Positions 8,082 through 17,695 of a stretch of 64,000 nt of DNA are shown here, in pieces. A program made the translations under genes and the position numbers. Source of the DNA: Aequorivita aquimaris (GTDB lineage Bacteria > Bacteroidota > Bacteroidia > Flavobacteriales > Flavobacteriaceae). The stretch is taken from NCBI RefSeq assembly GCF_001573155.1, contig NZ_JRWG01000003.1:248001-312000 (forward strand), written 5' to 3'. The notes under the pieces are model-generated. The model was not told where the DNA came from. It saw nothing but the letters and a program-made list of their open reading frames with translations, and ran no database searches. How positions within the stretch are numbered: the stretch's first letter is position 1; each line of letters opens with the position of its first letter.

Positions 8082-9368
8082 ATGAAACGCGCCCTAATCA
8101 TCACATATTATTGGCCTCCCGCGGGCGGCCCGGGCGTACAGCGGTGGTTGAAATTTGTAAAATATTTTCGGGAGTTTGGCGTGGAACCGATTGTATATGC
8201 GCCCGAAAACCCCAACTATCCATTGGTTGATGAAAAGTTTGCTTCGGAAATTCCTTCGGATATTGAAGTATTAAAACAGCCAATTAATGAACCGTATCGT
8301 TTTGCGAAACTCTTTTCAAAAAAGAAAACCAAGCAGATGAGTAGCGGCATCATTTCAAAAAAGGAAATTTCCGCAGTGGAAAAGCTTATGCTCTACGTTC
8401 GCGGGAATTTTTTTATCCCCGATGCGCGGATGGGCTGGGTAAAACCTTCGGTAAAATTTCTTTCGAAATATATTGCGGAAAATTCAGTGGATGTTGTGAT
8501 TACAACCGGTCCGCCGCACAGCCTTCACTTAATTGGGATGCAACTTCAGAAAGACCTGAACGTAAAGTGGATTGCAGATTTCCGCGATCCGTGGACGACG
8601 ATCCATTACCACAAATCCCTTCGGTTGAACAAAGCTTCGGAACGCAAACACAAAGCGTTGGAAGCTTCCGTATTGAAAGCCGCAGACATAATAACGGTAA
8701 CCAGTCCAACAACCAAAAAAGAATTTGAAATGATTACCGAAACCCCGATTGAGGTTATAACAAACGGGTACGATATTTCAGGAAAAATAGATTTTGAGAT
8801 GGATTCCAAGTTTTCCATTTCACACATAGGCTCGCTTTTAAGCGAACGCAATCCAGAGTTTTTGTGGAAAGTGCTTGCTGAAATCTGCAAGGAAGATACT
8901 TCCTTCAAAAACGATTTGCAGTTGAAATTTGCTGGTGCCGTAAGCGAAGAAGTAAAACAAAGTCTTGAAAGTTTTCAGCTTTCGGAAAACTGTGAGTTTT
9001 TAGGATATATTTCCCATTCCGAAGCCTTGAAAATGCAGCATCAAAGCCAGGTTTTACTTTTGGTGGAAATAAACAGCGCGGAAACCCGTGCCATCATTCC
9101 CGGAAAACTTTTTGAATATCTCGCTGCCAAACGCCCAATAATCGCTTTGGGGCCGAAGGAAAGTGATATTGAGGGAATTATTAATGAGACTAAATCGGGG
9201 AAATTTTTTAGCTATTGGGACGATGATGAATTGAAAACTGAGATTCTCCAATTATACAAAGATTTCAAAAATGGCGAGCTAAAGATTGCTTCCGAAGGAA
9301 TTGAAAAATATAGTAGGAGGGAGCTGACGAGGCAAATGGCGTCTTTGATTTTAGTCGGTTGTGGGTAG
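8082..9368 (+). CDS. GT4-type glycosyltransferase
   Basis: A 428-residue two-domain GT-B glycosyltransferase. The N-terminus YYWPPAGGPGVQRWLKF is the acceptor-domain hallmark of this group, ADFRDPW marks the middle and IPGKLFEYLAAKRPIIALGP (about 342-361) is the sugar-nucleotide-binding segment of family 4. It begins right after the YfhO stop codon and is probably translationally coupled. The stop codon lies inside the heptamer array at 9352, so the last residues (LVGCG) are encoded by repeat DNA and may be a recent replacement of the original end. Confidence 0.85.
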   Translation: MKRALIITYYWPPAGGPGVQRWLKFVKYFREFGVEPIVYAPENPNYPLVDEKFASEIPSDIEVLKQPINEPYRFAKLFSKKKTKQMSSGIISKKEISAVEKLMLYVRGNFFIPDARMGWVKPSVKFLSKYIAENSVDVVITTGPPHSLHLIGMQLQKDLNVKWIADFRDPWTTIHYHKSLRLNKASERKHKALEASVLKAADIITVTSPTTKKEFEMITETPIEVITNGYDISGKIDFEMDSKFSISHIGSLLSERNPEFLWKVLAEICKEDTSFKNDLQLKFAGAVSEEVKQSLESFQLSENCEFLGYISHSEALKMQHQSQVLLLVEINSAETRAIIPGKLFEYLAAKRPIIALGPKESDIEGIINETKSGKFFSYWDDDELKTEILQLYKDFKNGELKIASEGIEKYSRRELTRQMASLILVGCG

Positions 9369-9393
9369 TCGGTTGTCGGTAGTCTGTAGTTTG
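9352..9393. repeat. heptamer array, TAGTCGG/TTGTCGG
   Basis: Six units of 7 bp in perfect phase (TAGTCGG, TTGTGGG, TAGTCGG, TTGTCGG, TAGTCTG, TAGTTTG). The TAG of the third unit is the stop codon of the glycosyltransferase. Confidence 0.75.
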
Positions 9394-9401
9394 ATCGAAG
9401 C

Positions 9402-9446
9402 TCTTTTTTCCTGTTTCCCTTTAGTCCTTTTTCCTGTTTCCCTTTG
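9402..9446. repeat. direct repeat TTTTCCTGTTTCCCTTT
   Basis: Two near-identical T/C-rich copies 23 bases apart. On the other strand they read as GAAACAG-like heptamers with one or two indels, resembling the GAAACCT arrays at 49556 and 52817. Confidence 0.5.
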
Positions 9447-9456
9447 ATCTCGATTC

Positions 9457-9504
9457 AAAAAAAACCTCCGATCCTCTGTTATTATACAGATTCACGGAGG
9501 TTTT
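9457..9504 (-). terminator. terminator of the Asn/Arg/Ser-rich protein gene
   Basis: Stem AACCTCCG/CGGAGGTT; on the minus strand the second arm runs into a run of eight Ts. Confidence 0.65.
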
Positions 9505-9525
9505 CAACCAACCAAAAAACTATCT

Positions 9526-10815
9526 TTATCCGCGTCCGCCTCTGGAGCTAGCTTCTCTTGAGGAACTGCCTCGTGAGGTTTTCGCTTTTGAACTATTGCG
9601 CGAAGGAGCGCTGGACTTATTTACTGTGTTGCGGCTTCTAGCGGTTTCACGCTTTGGAGCCTGTGCTTTATTTCGGCTTATCGAAGTGCTTCTGTTGTTA
9701 GGTGTGGTTCGGGTTTGTCTTTGCGTTTTGTTGTTGGAAACGCTCCGTTTATTAGATGAACGCACCACATTTTCACTTCGGGTGTTTTTAACATTATTTC
9801 TATTGTTACTTACTTTCGCGTTGTCGCTGTTTCGGGTATGTACCGTATTTCTTGTTGACTTGCTCGAGTAATTTCTGTCATTTCGCTTGCTTCTGTCAAT
9901 GGCCGCTGCACCTTTGCTGTTTGTGCTTCTATTTCTTGAAACGGTTTCCCTACGGGTATTGTTACTTCTTCCTTCACTTGTAACTCGAGAGTTGTTACTT
10001 CTAACGTTATTGCTGCCGCGGGCGTTATTGTTTCGAACAGAGCTATTGGTTCGAATGGAACTATTGGATCGTGGATTGCTGGTTGCAACCATGGTATTTT
10101 TTCTATTCGGATCGAAGTTCTTATTTACCGATGCTCTACCTTTTTTGTCGTAAACACGGCTTCCTGGGCGATAAAAATCCCTGCGGCCATTGTGGTAGGC
10201 CACATGATGTCTCTTTTTGTAGTAAACTACGTGATCGTGATAACTATATCTCACTGGGCTGTAATATCTCCTATATGGCAGATCATAAACTACACAGTGT
10301 GTAAAAATAGGTGGCGCATAATACACGTGCCAAGGACGATAAACATAGTATGGATTATATACATTTATGATACCGGTGGCGTGTGAAAAGTGGCCACGGT
10401 TGTTATAAATAACATGAAGTCCTCCCACACGAACCACGCGACGGTCGTTGTATTGAATATCAACATTACCGGCTTGAATGATACGGCCGTAGTAATCATA
10501 ATAAATAGGAACACTTTCCACTTGTATTACTGCGCCGTAATCGTCATACTGCACATAAGCATCATAATCATAACCCGAATTGAAACTTATGTTCACATTG
10601 GGAGTGTTAATGGTAACGCTTGAACCTTTTTGGGGCCCAACGTACACAAAATCGAATTGGCCGTCTGGGAAAACGGAGAATTCTACGTTGCCTTCCACAA
10701 AAATGTAGGCGCTTCCGTCGTATCCCCTTCTGTACTGGTCTTCACTTTCGTGGGTAGTTGCATTTGCTGAAAATCCCATCAAAAGGACGCTGAAAATAAA
10801 TGCTATGTTTTTCAT
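9526..10815 (-). CDS. secreted low-complexity Asn/Arg/Ser-rich protein
   Basis: A 429-residue protein from ATG 10815 (a TTG three codons upstream is less likely). It has a signal peptide (MKNIAFIFSVLLMGFSANA), a Tyr/Val-rich region of short strands (about 25-190; EGNVEFSVFPDGQFDFVYVG, then DIQYNDRRVVRVGGLHVIYN) and a C-terminal half of about 200 residues made almost only of Asn, Arg, Ser, Thr and Lys. Similar flavobacterial proteins are often labelled after sperm basic proteins because of composition; that name has no functional meaning. It could be a surface or matrix protein that binds anionic polymers. Its terminator lies at 9457. Confidence 0.75.
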   Translation of the reverse strand: MKNIAFIFSVLLMGFSANATTHESEDQYRRGYDGSAYIFVEGNVEFSVFPDGQFDFVYVGPQKGSSVTINTPNVNISFNSGYDYDAYVQYDDYGAVIQVESVPIYYDYYGRIIQAGNVDIQYNDRRVVRVGGLHVIYNNRGHFSHATGIINVYNPYYVYRPWHVYYAPPIFTHCVVYDLPYRRYYSPVRYSYHDHVVYYKKRHHVAYHNGRRDFYRPGSRVYDKKGRASVNKNFDPNRKNTMVATSNPRSNSSIRTNSSVRNNNARGSNNVRSNNSRVTSEGRSNNTRRETVSRNRSTNSKGAAAIDRSKRNDRNYSSKSTRNTVHTRNSDNAKVSNNRNNVKNTRSENVVRSSNKRSVSNNKTQRQTRTTPNNRSTSISRNKAQAPKRETARSRNTVNKSSAPSRNSSKAKTSRGSSSREASSRGGRG

Positions 10816-10974
10816 AAGTTTCAATTTTAAAAGGTTTGTACTTGCATGATGTTTCTTGGTTAGCGGAGTACGCTTTTAAATTACCAACGACCGTGCCAAG
10901 TTTTTAAAGCATTGATTTTCAGTAGTGCTTTAAGCTATTATAAGATTAAATTGGAATTTTGGGAGCATTCAAAT

Positions 10975-11016
10975 AAAAAATCCGCTGAAGGTATTTACTG
11001 CTCCAACGGATTTTAA
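10975..11016 (-). terminator. uvrA terminator
   Basis: Arms AAAATCCG/CGGATTTT surround an imperfect inner stem; on the minus strand the hairpin is followed by TTTTTTATTT. The rest of the 283-base gap between uvrA and the next gene shows nothing else I can name. Confidence 0.6.
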
Positions 11017-11098
11017 AAACTAACCAACCAAAAAAACTAAAAGTCTTATTTTCTGTTATTTTGATTTCAATTAGTGTGCCAAAAAAACATAGTAACTC

Positions 11099-13876
11099 TT
11101 AAAGTTTTTCTTTTAGATAGGAAGCGGTAAATGAGTCCTTATTTTTCGCAACTTCTTCCGGAGTACCTGTTGCAACTACTTGTCCACCATTTTCGCCGCC
11201 TTCAGGGCCCAAATCGATAATGTGGTCTGCACATTTTATCAAATCTAAATTATGTTCTACAACAATTACGGTATGCCCTCTTTCCAGCAAAGCATAAAAA
11301 GAAGCCAATAATTTTTTGATATCGTGAAAATGAAGCCCTGTTGTAGGTTCGTCAAATATAAAAACGGTTTTCTCTTTTGATGTCCCTTTTACCAAAAACG
11401 AAGCAAGCTTGATACGCTGTGCCTCGCCACCGGAAAGGGTGGAGGAGCTTTGCCCCAACTGAACATAACCCAATCCCACATCCTGCAGGGGTTGCAATTT
11501 CGCCGCAATTTTATCCTGCTTATGTTCATTAAAGAATGCAACGGCATCATCCACAGTCATTGTAAGGATATCGTCTATGTTTTTATTTTGAAACGTTACT
11601 TCCAGCACTTCTTTTTTGAAACGTTTGCCGTTGCAGGTATCGCATACCAAATGCACATCTGCCATAAATTGCATCTCGATGGTTACTTCGCCTTCGCCTT
11701 TGCAGGTTTCACACCGCCCGCCATCTACGTTGAAGCTGAAATGTTTTGCTTTATACCCGCGAATGTCCGAAAGCTTTTGTGAGGCATATAAATTCCGAAT
11801 ATCATCATACGCCTTAATGTAGGTCACCGGATTGCTTCGGCTGGAGCGACCAATTGGGTTTTGGTCTATAAATTCAATACTTTTGATGGTGTTGAAATCT
11901 CCTTTTATTTCTGAAAACTGTCCGGGTTTTTCACCATAACCACCAATTTCACGCATCAGGGCTGGATAGAGAATTTTCTTTACTAACGTACTTTTTCCGC
12001 TACCGGAAACGCCCGTAACTGCCGTGAAAACATTCAATGGAAAAGTTACGTCTATATTTTTCAAGTTATTTTGCCGAGCTCCACTGATTATAATTTTATT
12101 TTTTGAAGTACGCCGATTTTTTGGAACTTCAATTTCCATTTCGCCATTCAAATACTTCGCGGTAAGCGAGTTTGATTGTAAAATTTCAGTATAGGTTCCT
12201 TGGGCAACCACTTCGCCGCCAAACGTTCCGGCTTCGGGACCGATGTCTATAATTTCATCGGCGGCTTTCATTATGTCCTCATCGTGTTCAACCACAATTA
12301 CCGTATTGCCCAAATCGCGAAGGGATTTTAAAACCACGATAAGCCGTTCCGTGTCTTTTGGGTGGAGTCCAATGCTGGGCTCGTCCAAAATATACATAGA
12401 GCCCACAAGGCTGCTTCCCAAAGAGGTGGCGAGATTGATTCGCTGTGATTCACCGCCCGAGAGTGTGTTCGATTTTCTGTTCAACGTTAAATAGCCCAAG
12501 CCAACATCCTGCAAAAAACGAAGTCGGTTGTTGATTTCAAGCAGCAAACGCTTTGCGACTTTTTCGTCAAACTCGGACAACTCTAAATTTTTAAAAAATA
12601 TCGCCGTTTTGTCTAAAGGCAGCTCGACTAATTCTTGAATTGCTGTTCCGTTTATTTTTACATATCCAGCTTCTGGACGAAGACGTTTTCCTTTACACGT
12701 TGCGCATTTCGTCTTTCCGCGGTAGCGCGAGAGCATAACCCGGTTTTGGATTTTATAGCTTTTTGATTCCAAAAAGGAAAAGAAGGAATTCAATCCCTCA
12801 AAATACTTATTTCCGTCCCAAACAAGCTGTTTTTGTTCTTCGGTAAGCTGGAACCACGGTTTGTGAATTGGAAAGTCAAACTTGTAAGCGTTGTTAACCA
12901 ATTGATCCCGATACCAACTCATACTTTCGCCACGCCACGGAAATATGGCGTTTTCATACACGGAGAGGGCAGTATTTGGGATAACCAAATCTTCATCAAT
13001 ACCAATTACATCGCCATAACCTTCACAAGTCGGGCATGCCCCGTAAGGATTGTTAAAACTGAAAAGATGCACGTTTGGTTCCATAAAAACCATGCCGTCT
13101 GCCTCAAAACGGTTGTTGAATTCCGTAACTTTATTTGAAGAAAGTTCCTCAATATACAATTCGCCTTTTCCCTCAAAAAAAGCTATTTCAACAGCATCGG
13201 CAAGACGGTTATAGAAATCCTCTTCGTCTTTTGTGATAATCCGGTCAATGACCAAATCTATCTTCTTCGGAAATGATTTTCCCTCCAATTCATCGATCCT
13301 AACAACTTCATCCTTCACTTTAATCCTGGAATAGCCCTGTTGCGCCAGTGCCTGGATTTTATTTTGCATCGTGCGGCCTTCTTCCAAAAAGATAGGGGCG
13401 AGGAGCAGTAATTTTTCGCCTTCGGGAAATTTTTTTATGAAATTTATAACATCTGTGGTGGTGTCTTTTTTAACTTCCTTGCCAGAAATTGGCGATATGG
13501 TTTTCCCAATCCGGGTGTAGAGCAATTTCAGATAATCATAAATCTCGGTGGAAGTCCCAACCGTGGAACGCGGGTTTGTGGAATTTACTTTTTGCTCGAT
13601 TGCAATGGCCGGCGCAATCCCTTTTATGGAATCTACTTTTGGCTTGTCCAATCTTCCCAAAAATTGACGGGCATAGCTGGAAAGGCTCTCCACATAGCGT
13701 CGCTGGCCTTCGGCGTAAAGCGTGTCAAACGCCAAGCTGGATTTTCCGCTGCCCGAAAGACCGGTTACAACTACCAATTTGTTGCGCGGAATAGCGACGG
13801 AAATGTCTTTAAGATTGTGAAGTTTTGCACCCTGAATAAGGATGTTTTTTTTAGTATCTACGGTTTCGGTACTCAA
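11099..13876 (-). CDS. uvrA: excinuclease ABC subunit A
   Basis: A 925-residue ATPase that recognises DNA damage in nucleotide excision repair together with UvrB. Two ABC cassettes are visible: [14 protein letters not shown] (Walker A1, about 39-52), [13 protein letters not shown] (Walker A2, about 620) and two LSGGE signatures. The zinc-binding [18 protein letters not shown] and [10 protein letters not shown]...CDTCNGKRF pairs are intact. Length is normal. No ATG exists near the start; TTG 13876 is the best start and lies about 30 bases after a TATCTTTG box. Confidence 0.97.
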   Translation of the reverse strand: MSTETVDTKKNILIQGAKLHNLKDISVAIPRNKLVVVTGLSGSGKSSLAFDTLYAEGQRRYVESLSSYARQFLGRLDKPKVDSIKGIAPAIAIEQKVNSTNPRSTVGTSTEIYDYLKLLYTRIGKTISPISGKEVKKDTTTDVINFIKKFPEGEKLLLLAPIFLEEGRTMQNKIQALAQQGYSRIKVKDEVVRIDELEGKSFPKKIDLVIDRIITKDEEDFYNRLADAVEIAFFEGKGELYIEELSSNKVTEFNNRFEADGMVFMEPNVHLFSFNNPYGACPTCEGYGDVIGIDEDLVIPNTALSVYENAIFPWRGESMSWYRDQLVNNAYKFDFPIHKPWFQLTEEQKQLVWDGNKYFEGLNSFFSFLESKSYKIQNRVMLSRYRGKTKCATCKGKRLRPEAGYVKINGTAIQELVELPLDKTAIFFKNLELSEFDEKVAKRLLLEINNRLRFLQDVGLGYLTLNRKSNTLSGGESQRINLATSLGSSLVGSMYILDEPSIGLHPKDTERLIVVLKSLRDLGNTVIVVEHDEDIMKAADEIIDIGPEAGTFGGEVVAQGTYTEILQSNSLTAKYLNGEMEIEVPKNRRTSKNKIIISGARQNNLKNIDVTFPLNVFTAVTGVSGSGKSTLVKKILYPALMREIGGYGEKPGQFSEIKGDFNTIKSIEFIDQNPIGRSSRSNPVTYIKAYDDIRNLYASQKLSDIRGYKAKHFSFNVDGGRCETCKGEGEVTIEMQFMADVHLVCDTCNGKRFKKEVLEVTFQNKNIDDILTMTVDDAVAFFNEHKQDKIAAKLQPLQDVGLGYVQLGQSSSTLSGGEAQRIKLASFLVKGTSKEKTVFIFDEPTTGLHFHDIKKLLASFYALLERGHTVIVVEHNLDLIKCADHIIDLGPEGGENGGQVVATGTPEEVAKNKDSFTASYLKEKL

Positions 13877-13905
13877 TGTAATTTTCCTTTTTTTATAGCT
13901 TTTCG

Positions 13906-13913
13906 CAAAGATA
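13906..13913 (-). promoter_or_regulatory. -7 box TATCTTTG for uvrA
   Basis: Read on the minus strand, perfect TAnnTTTG, 30 bases before the TTG start. No clear -33 element. Confidence 0.5.
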
Positions 13914-14131
13914 CTATATCGGTTTCAGCAATGCACATTTGCGGTTACTATTATTTTTTAATGAAAAATTTAACCTTTTTTTTGCATTTGTGATTTCTTT
14001 GTTGTTATATTTACGGCTCTTAACGTCATATAAAAAAATTATTGCCTATAGCTGATCATTACTTTTAACAAATAAACATTTTAACTAAGCAACCAAATCC
14101 ATAGTTGTTTATTTTTTAAAGAAGTATTGAT

Positions 14132-14716
14132 ATGAAGCAAAGCACAAACTCTGATGCGTTTTTAGTGAGCGCTTATATGAACGGTAATGAAGCTGCACTT
14201 AGCGAGCTGATAACTCGACACAAGCAAAGAATCTACAGTTTTATTTATTCGAAAGTTTTTGATAGGGATGTCGCCGAGGATATTTTCCAGGACACTTTTA
14301 TTAAGGTTATCAAGACCTTAAAAAAAGGAGCCTATAACGAAGAGGGAAAATTCCTTCCGTGGGTGATGCGAATTGCCCATAATTTGGTGATTGACCATTT
14401 CAGAAAGAACAACCGCATGCCTAAATTTGAAAACAATAATGATTTCAATATTTTTTCCGTTTTGAGCGATAATGCCTTAAATGTTGAAAAACAAATCATT
14501 AAGGGCCAAGTGGAAAGCGATGTGCGCAGATTGATTCTTGAATTGCCAGATGACCAAAAAGAGGTGTTGATGATGCGAATTTATAAAGATATGAGCTTCA
14601 AGGAGATTAGTGAGCAAACAGGCGTTAGTATCAACACAGCACTGGGACGGATGCGTTATGCCCTTATCAATTTACGCAAAGTAATTGATAAACATAATAT
14701 TATATTGACCAATTGA
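14132..14716 (+). CDS. ECF-type RNA polymerase sigma factor
   Basis: A 194-residue sigma-70 family factor with region 2 (YSKVFDRDVAEDIFQDTFIKVIKTL, about 38-62, ending in the -10 recognition helix with WVMRIAHNLVIDHFRK) and region 4 (LPDDQKEVLMMRIYKDMSFKEISEQTGVSINTALGRMRYAL, about 144-184). No anti-sigma gene is adjacent; instead a 50-residue protein follows 57 bases later. The 255-base gap between uvrA and this gene is AT-rich and holds no other gene; TTTG at 13987 and TATATTTA at 14006 are a weak promoter candidate. Targets are unknown. Confidence 0.92.
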   Translation: MKQSTNSDAFLVSAYMNGNEAALSELITRHKQRIYSFIYSKVFDRDVAEDIFQDTFIKVIKTLKKGAYNEEGKFLPWVMRIAHNLVIDHFRKNNRMPKFENNNDFNIFSVLSDNALNVEKQIIKGQVESDVRRLILELPDDQKEVLMMRIYKDMSFKEISEQTGVSINTALGRMRYALINLRKVIDKHNIILTN

Positions 14717-14773
14717 TACAATAAAGTAATTTTTGCTACGTTATTTGAAAATAAAACCTCAAAATAACATTCT

Positions 14774-14926
14774 ATGCAAAAATTTTACTCTGAAACATCA
14801 CGTGTGGACGGCGTGAATAAAAAACTCGTTCCAAAAGAGGAAACCATTAAATTTCTTCTGGATTATTCGATGGCTTTAAGTGTTATAGATTACCATAAAA
14901 TGAAGTTTGAAGCACTTCTAAACTAA
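14774..14926 (+). CDS. 50-residue protein downstream of the sigma factor
   Basis: A short reading frame of 51 codons starting at ATG 14774. It begins MQKFYSETSRVDGVNKKLVP, then KEETIKFLLDYSMALSVI and ends KMKFEALLN. The mix of a charged start and an amphipathic helix looks like a real protein, and a clear terminator follows 10 bases after the stop. Its position in the sigma-factor transcript suggests a linked job, for example modulation of the sigma factor, but that is inference only. Not recognised as a named family. Confidence 0.65.
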   Translation: MQKFYSETSRVDGVNKKLVPKEETIKFLLDYSMALSVIDYHKMKFEALLN

Positions 14927-14935
14927 ACTTTGGAG

Positions 14936-14968
14936 AAACCCTGGAATTAGCTTTTCAGGGTTTTTTTT
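14936..14968 (+). terminator. terminator of the sigma-factor transcript
   Basis: AAACCCTG/CAGGGTTT stem followed by eight Ts, just after the 50-residue gene. Confidence 0.8.
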
Positions 14969-15033
14969 GAATAAAAAGCCCCTAGCCCCCAAAGGGGGAT
15001 TTATTTACGGGCATAATGTGCATAGTTCATCGC

Positions 15034-15696
15034 TCATCTCTTATCTACCTTCTTTAAATATTCTTTTATCACCGATTTTCTGCCAATGGTCTTTGTGATT
15101 ATGTCCTTTTGCAAATCCCAACCACGGGCCGGGGAGTATTGCCTTCCGTACCATATAATCTGAAGATGGAGAATATTCCATAAATCCTTTGGAAACAAAC
15201 GCTTTGCATCCTTTTCTGTTTGCACTACATTTTTTCCATTGGAAAAACCCCAACGGTACATCAATCTATGGATGTGGGTATCAACGGGAAAGGCAGGAAT
15301 ATTAAAGGCTTGGCTCATAACCACACTTGCCGTTTTGTGGCCCACGGCGGGAAGGGATTCCAAGGCTTCAAAATCAGCGGGAACCTTACCGTCATATTTC
15401 TCTATTAATATTTTTGAGAGCCCATGGATGCCTTTTGATTTCATCGGTGAAAGTCCTACGGGTTTAATTATTTCCCTGATTTCTTCTACGGTTAGTTTTA
15501 CCATATCATAAGGATTGTCAGCTACTTCAAACAGCAAGGGCGTAATTTGGTTGACGCGAACGTCGGTACTTTGCGCAGAAAGCAGCACGGCGATCAATAA
15601 AGTATAGGGATCCTTATGTTCCAAGGGAATTGGAACTTGTGGATAAATCTTATTTAACGTATCAATAACAAAGGTTACCTTTTCCTGTTTGGTCAT
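15034..15696 (-). CDS. nth: endonuclease III-like DNA glycosylase without iron-sulfur loop
   Basis: A 220-residue HhH-GPD glycosylase/AP lyase of base excision repair. LPAVGHKTASVVMSQA (about 114-129) carries the catalytic lysine and FPVDTHIHRL (about 136-145) the catalytic aspartate. The C-terminal segment where Nth normally has the C-x6-C-x2-C-x5-C cluster reads YSPARGWDLQKDIITKTIGR and contains no cysteine, so the [4Fe-4S] cluster is predicted absent. The core is otherwise normal length. Divergent from bcp with a short shared gap. Confidence 0.92.
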   Translation of the reverse strand: MTKQEKVTFVIDTLNKIYPQVPIPLEHKDPYTLLIAVLLSAQSTDVRVNQITPLLFEVADNPYDMVKLTVEEIREIIKPVGLSPMKSKGIHGLSKILIEKYDGKVPADFEALESLPAVGHKTASVVMSQAFNIPAFPVDTHIHRLMYRWGFSNGKNVVQTEKDAKRLFPKDLWNILHLQIIWYGRQYSPARGWDLQKDIITKTIGRKSVIKEYLKKVDKR

Positions 15697-15712
15697 TTTA
15701 AGTACTTTTATG

Positions 15713-15720
15713 CAAAAATA
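15713..15720 (-). promoter_or_regulatory. -7 box TATTTTTG for nth
   Basis: On the minus strand, perfect TAnnTTTG, 17 bases before the nth ATG and inside the 30-base nth-bcp gap. Confidence 0.45.
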
Positions 15721-15726
15721 AGGATA

Positions 15727-16179
15727 ATGAAAACATTAAAGGTAGGAGATAAGGCTCCAGATTTCAAAGTAAACGATCAAGACGGAAATAGTATTTCCTC
15801 AAAAGATTATAAAGGAAAAAAATGGGTTGTCTTTTTCTATCCAAAAGCAAACACACCCGGCTGTACTGCTGAAGCCTGTAACCTTCGCGATAATTATAAG
15901 GAACTCCAAAAAGAAGGGTATGAATTATTGGGAGTAAGCGCCGACAGTGAAAAACGCCAAAAAAACTTTAGGGAAAAATACAATTTTCCATTTCCGTTAT
16001 TGGCCGATGAGAATAAAGAGGTGATAAATGCTTTCGGGGTTTGGGGCCCAAAAAAGTTCATGGGTAGGGAATTTGACGGAATTCACCGAAAAACCTTTAT
16101 TATAGACGAAAACGGAATCATTACACGTGTTATCGACAAGGTTAAGACTAAAGACCACGCGGCGCAGATATTGGATTAA
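15727..16179 (+). CDS. bcp: thiol peroxidase of the BCP/PrxQ type
   Basis: A 150-residue peroxiredoxin that reduces hydroperoxides with electrons from thioredoxin. The peroxidatic cysteine is in NTPGCTAEACNLRDNY (about 42-57), and the second cysteine five residues later (CTAEAC) is the resolving residue seen in atypical two-cysteine BCPs. Full length for the family. Its stop codon overlaps by four bases the stop of the convergent 484-residue gene. Confidence 0.95.
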   Translation: MKTLKVGDKAPDFKVNDQDGNSISSKDYKGKKWVVFFYPKANTPGCTAEACNLRDNYKELQKEGYELLGVSADSEKRQKNFREKYNFPFPLLADENKEVINAFGVWGPKKFMGREFDGIHRKTFIIDENGIITRVIDKVKTKDHAAQILD

Positions 16180-17630
16180 CTATTAACCTTTTCCGCAGTG
16201 GGTCTATAATTGAAGAGTTGCTTTTCCTTTATAATTTCTGAAACTCCCGGAGGTAGCATCTGCTCCCAGCCATCTTCACCTTTTTCAATCATTCCAAGCA
16301 CTTCGCGGGAGAATATCTCCATATTGTCCGGGTTGTAATCAGTGATGTCCACAACCTTGCCGTTATATTTGAAGAATTTGTAGAGTTCCTTCATTCGCGG
16401 ATGAACCTTTAGGTTTTCGCTTGTGGTATATTCTCCCGTTTCGGGATCTTTCATGGGGTAGAGGTAAACCTTCAAGTCCTTAAAGAACAGCTTTCCAAAG
16501 GCTTCCAAGATACCGCCGCTCAAATGGCGATAATATTTTTCATCAAAAATATCCACTAGATTGTTGACGCCCATGGCGAGCCCCATGCGCATCTTGGTAT
16601 ATCTTGAGAAATATTCAACAAGTTTATAATATTCCTGAAAATTTGAAATCATTACGGTATGCCCCAAAGAACAGAGCAACCGGGCTCTATCCATAAAATC
16701 CTCTTCATCAATTTCCCCCTCGGCACGTAGGTTTGACAGTGTTATTTCAAAAATAACCTCCGTTCTATCCTTTTCCACCCTGTTTTCCTTCAGAAACATT
16801 TCGTAGGAACGTTCAAACATATCTATGTTCACCTTCGTTACAGGTCTAAAACTACCGCGAAGGGCCAATATGTTTTTCTTATAAAGTATTCTTGCGGGAA
16901 GAATGTTGTGGCCATCGGGGTCAAACATAACGGCATCCGTCATCCCGTTTTTGATCAATTGAAGGCTCATCAATCTGTTATCAACGTCCTTAAATCTTGG
17001 TCCCGAAAAATTGATGGTGTCAATTTCAATTTTGTCCTTGTCTATATGATCGTACAGATAGCGCAACAGTTTATTGGGCTGGTCATATTTGTAGTATGCG
17101 CCATATATTAAATTCACCCCTAATATTCCCAGGGTTATTTGCTGTAGCTGTGCGTCGTTCTCGTGAAACCGAATGTGAAGTGTTATTTCGTTATAGGGCT
17201 CTTTCGGGTCAATTTGGTACCGAATCCCCACCCAGCCATGGCCTTTGTATTTTTTGGCAAAGTCGATGGTGGCAACGGTGTTTGCGTATGAAAAGAAAAG
17301 TCTGTTGGGGTGTTTTTCACGATTAATGCGCTCTTCAATCAGATCGAACTCGTGCGAGAGCATTTTCTGAAGTCTTGATTCGGTCACATATCTTCCATCT
17401 TCCTCAATACCATAGATTGCGTCGCTAAAATCCTTATCGTAGGCAGACATTGTTTTGGCGATGGTTCCCGAGGCGCCGCCGGCCCTAAAAAAATTCCGAA
17501 CGGTTTCTTGCCCGGCTCCAATTTCGGCAAAAGTGCCGTAAATGTTTTCGTTCAGATTGATTCGTAAAGCCTTACTTTTTATGGAGGGAATATTTTCAAA
17601 TTCCTTGTCTCCTATTATGGTTTCTGGCAT
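16176..17630 (-). CDS. conserved uncharacterised protein, 484 residues
   Basis: A large soluble protein that I do not recognise as a characterised family. It begins MPETIIGDKEFENIPSIKSK and contains AEIGAGQETVRNFFRAGGASG (about 36-56) and long mixed alpha/beta stretches such as GHGWVGIRYQIDPKEPYNEI. There is no signal peptide, membrane helix, P-loop or obvious metal motif. The sequence composition is ordinary for this genome and the promoter at 17655 is well formed, so the gene is expressed alone. Proteins of this size and start are seen across Bacteroidota under inconsistent names, none of which I can support here. Confidence 0.75.
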   Translation of the reverse strand: MPETIIGDKEFENIPSIKSKALRINLNENIYGTFAEIGAGQETVRNFFRAGGASGTIAKTMSAYDKDFSDAIYGIEEDGRYVTESRLQKMLSHEFDLIEERINREKHPNRLFFSYANTVATIDFAKKYKGHGWVGIRYQIDPKEPYNEITLHIRFHENDAQLQQITLGILGVNLIYGAYYKYDQPNKLLRYLYDHIDKDKIEIDTINFSGPRFKDVDNRLMSLQLIKNGMTDAVMFDPDGHNILPARILYKKNILALRGSFRPVTKVNIDMFERSYEMFLKENRVEKDRTEVIFEITLSNLRAEGEIDEEDFMDRARLLCSLGHTVMISNFQEYYKLVEYFSRYTKMRMGLAMGVNNLVDIFDEKYYRHLSGGILEAFGKLFFKDLKVYLYPMKDPETGEYTTSENLKVHPRMKELYKFFKYNGKVVDITDYNPDNMEIFSREVLGMIEKGEDGWEQMLPPGVSEIIKEKQLFNYRPTAEKVNS

Positions 17631-17654
17631 AGCAACGTTCTCTTTTTAATATAA

Positions 17655-17684
17655 CAAAGGTAGCAAATACAATAGGTAAACAAA
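17655..17684 (-). promoter_or_regulatory. promoter of the 484-residue gene
   Basis: On the minus strand: TTTG (17681-17684), 18-base spacer, TACCTTTG (17655-17662). Both elements match the Bacteroidota consensus. The -7 box is 25 bases from the ATG. Confidence 0.65.
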
Positions 17685-17695
17685 AAAAATACCAG

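Noticed and set aside
14132-14716. Anti-sigma factor partner for the ECF gene in the next 300 bases
   Set aside because: Only the 50-residue soluble frame follows; no membrane protein or zinc anti-sigma motif is seen.
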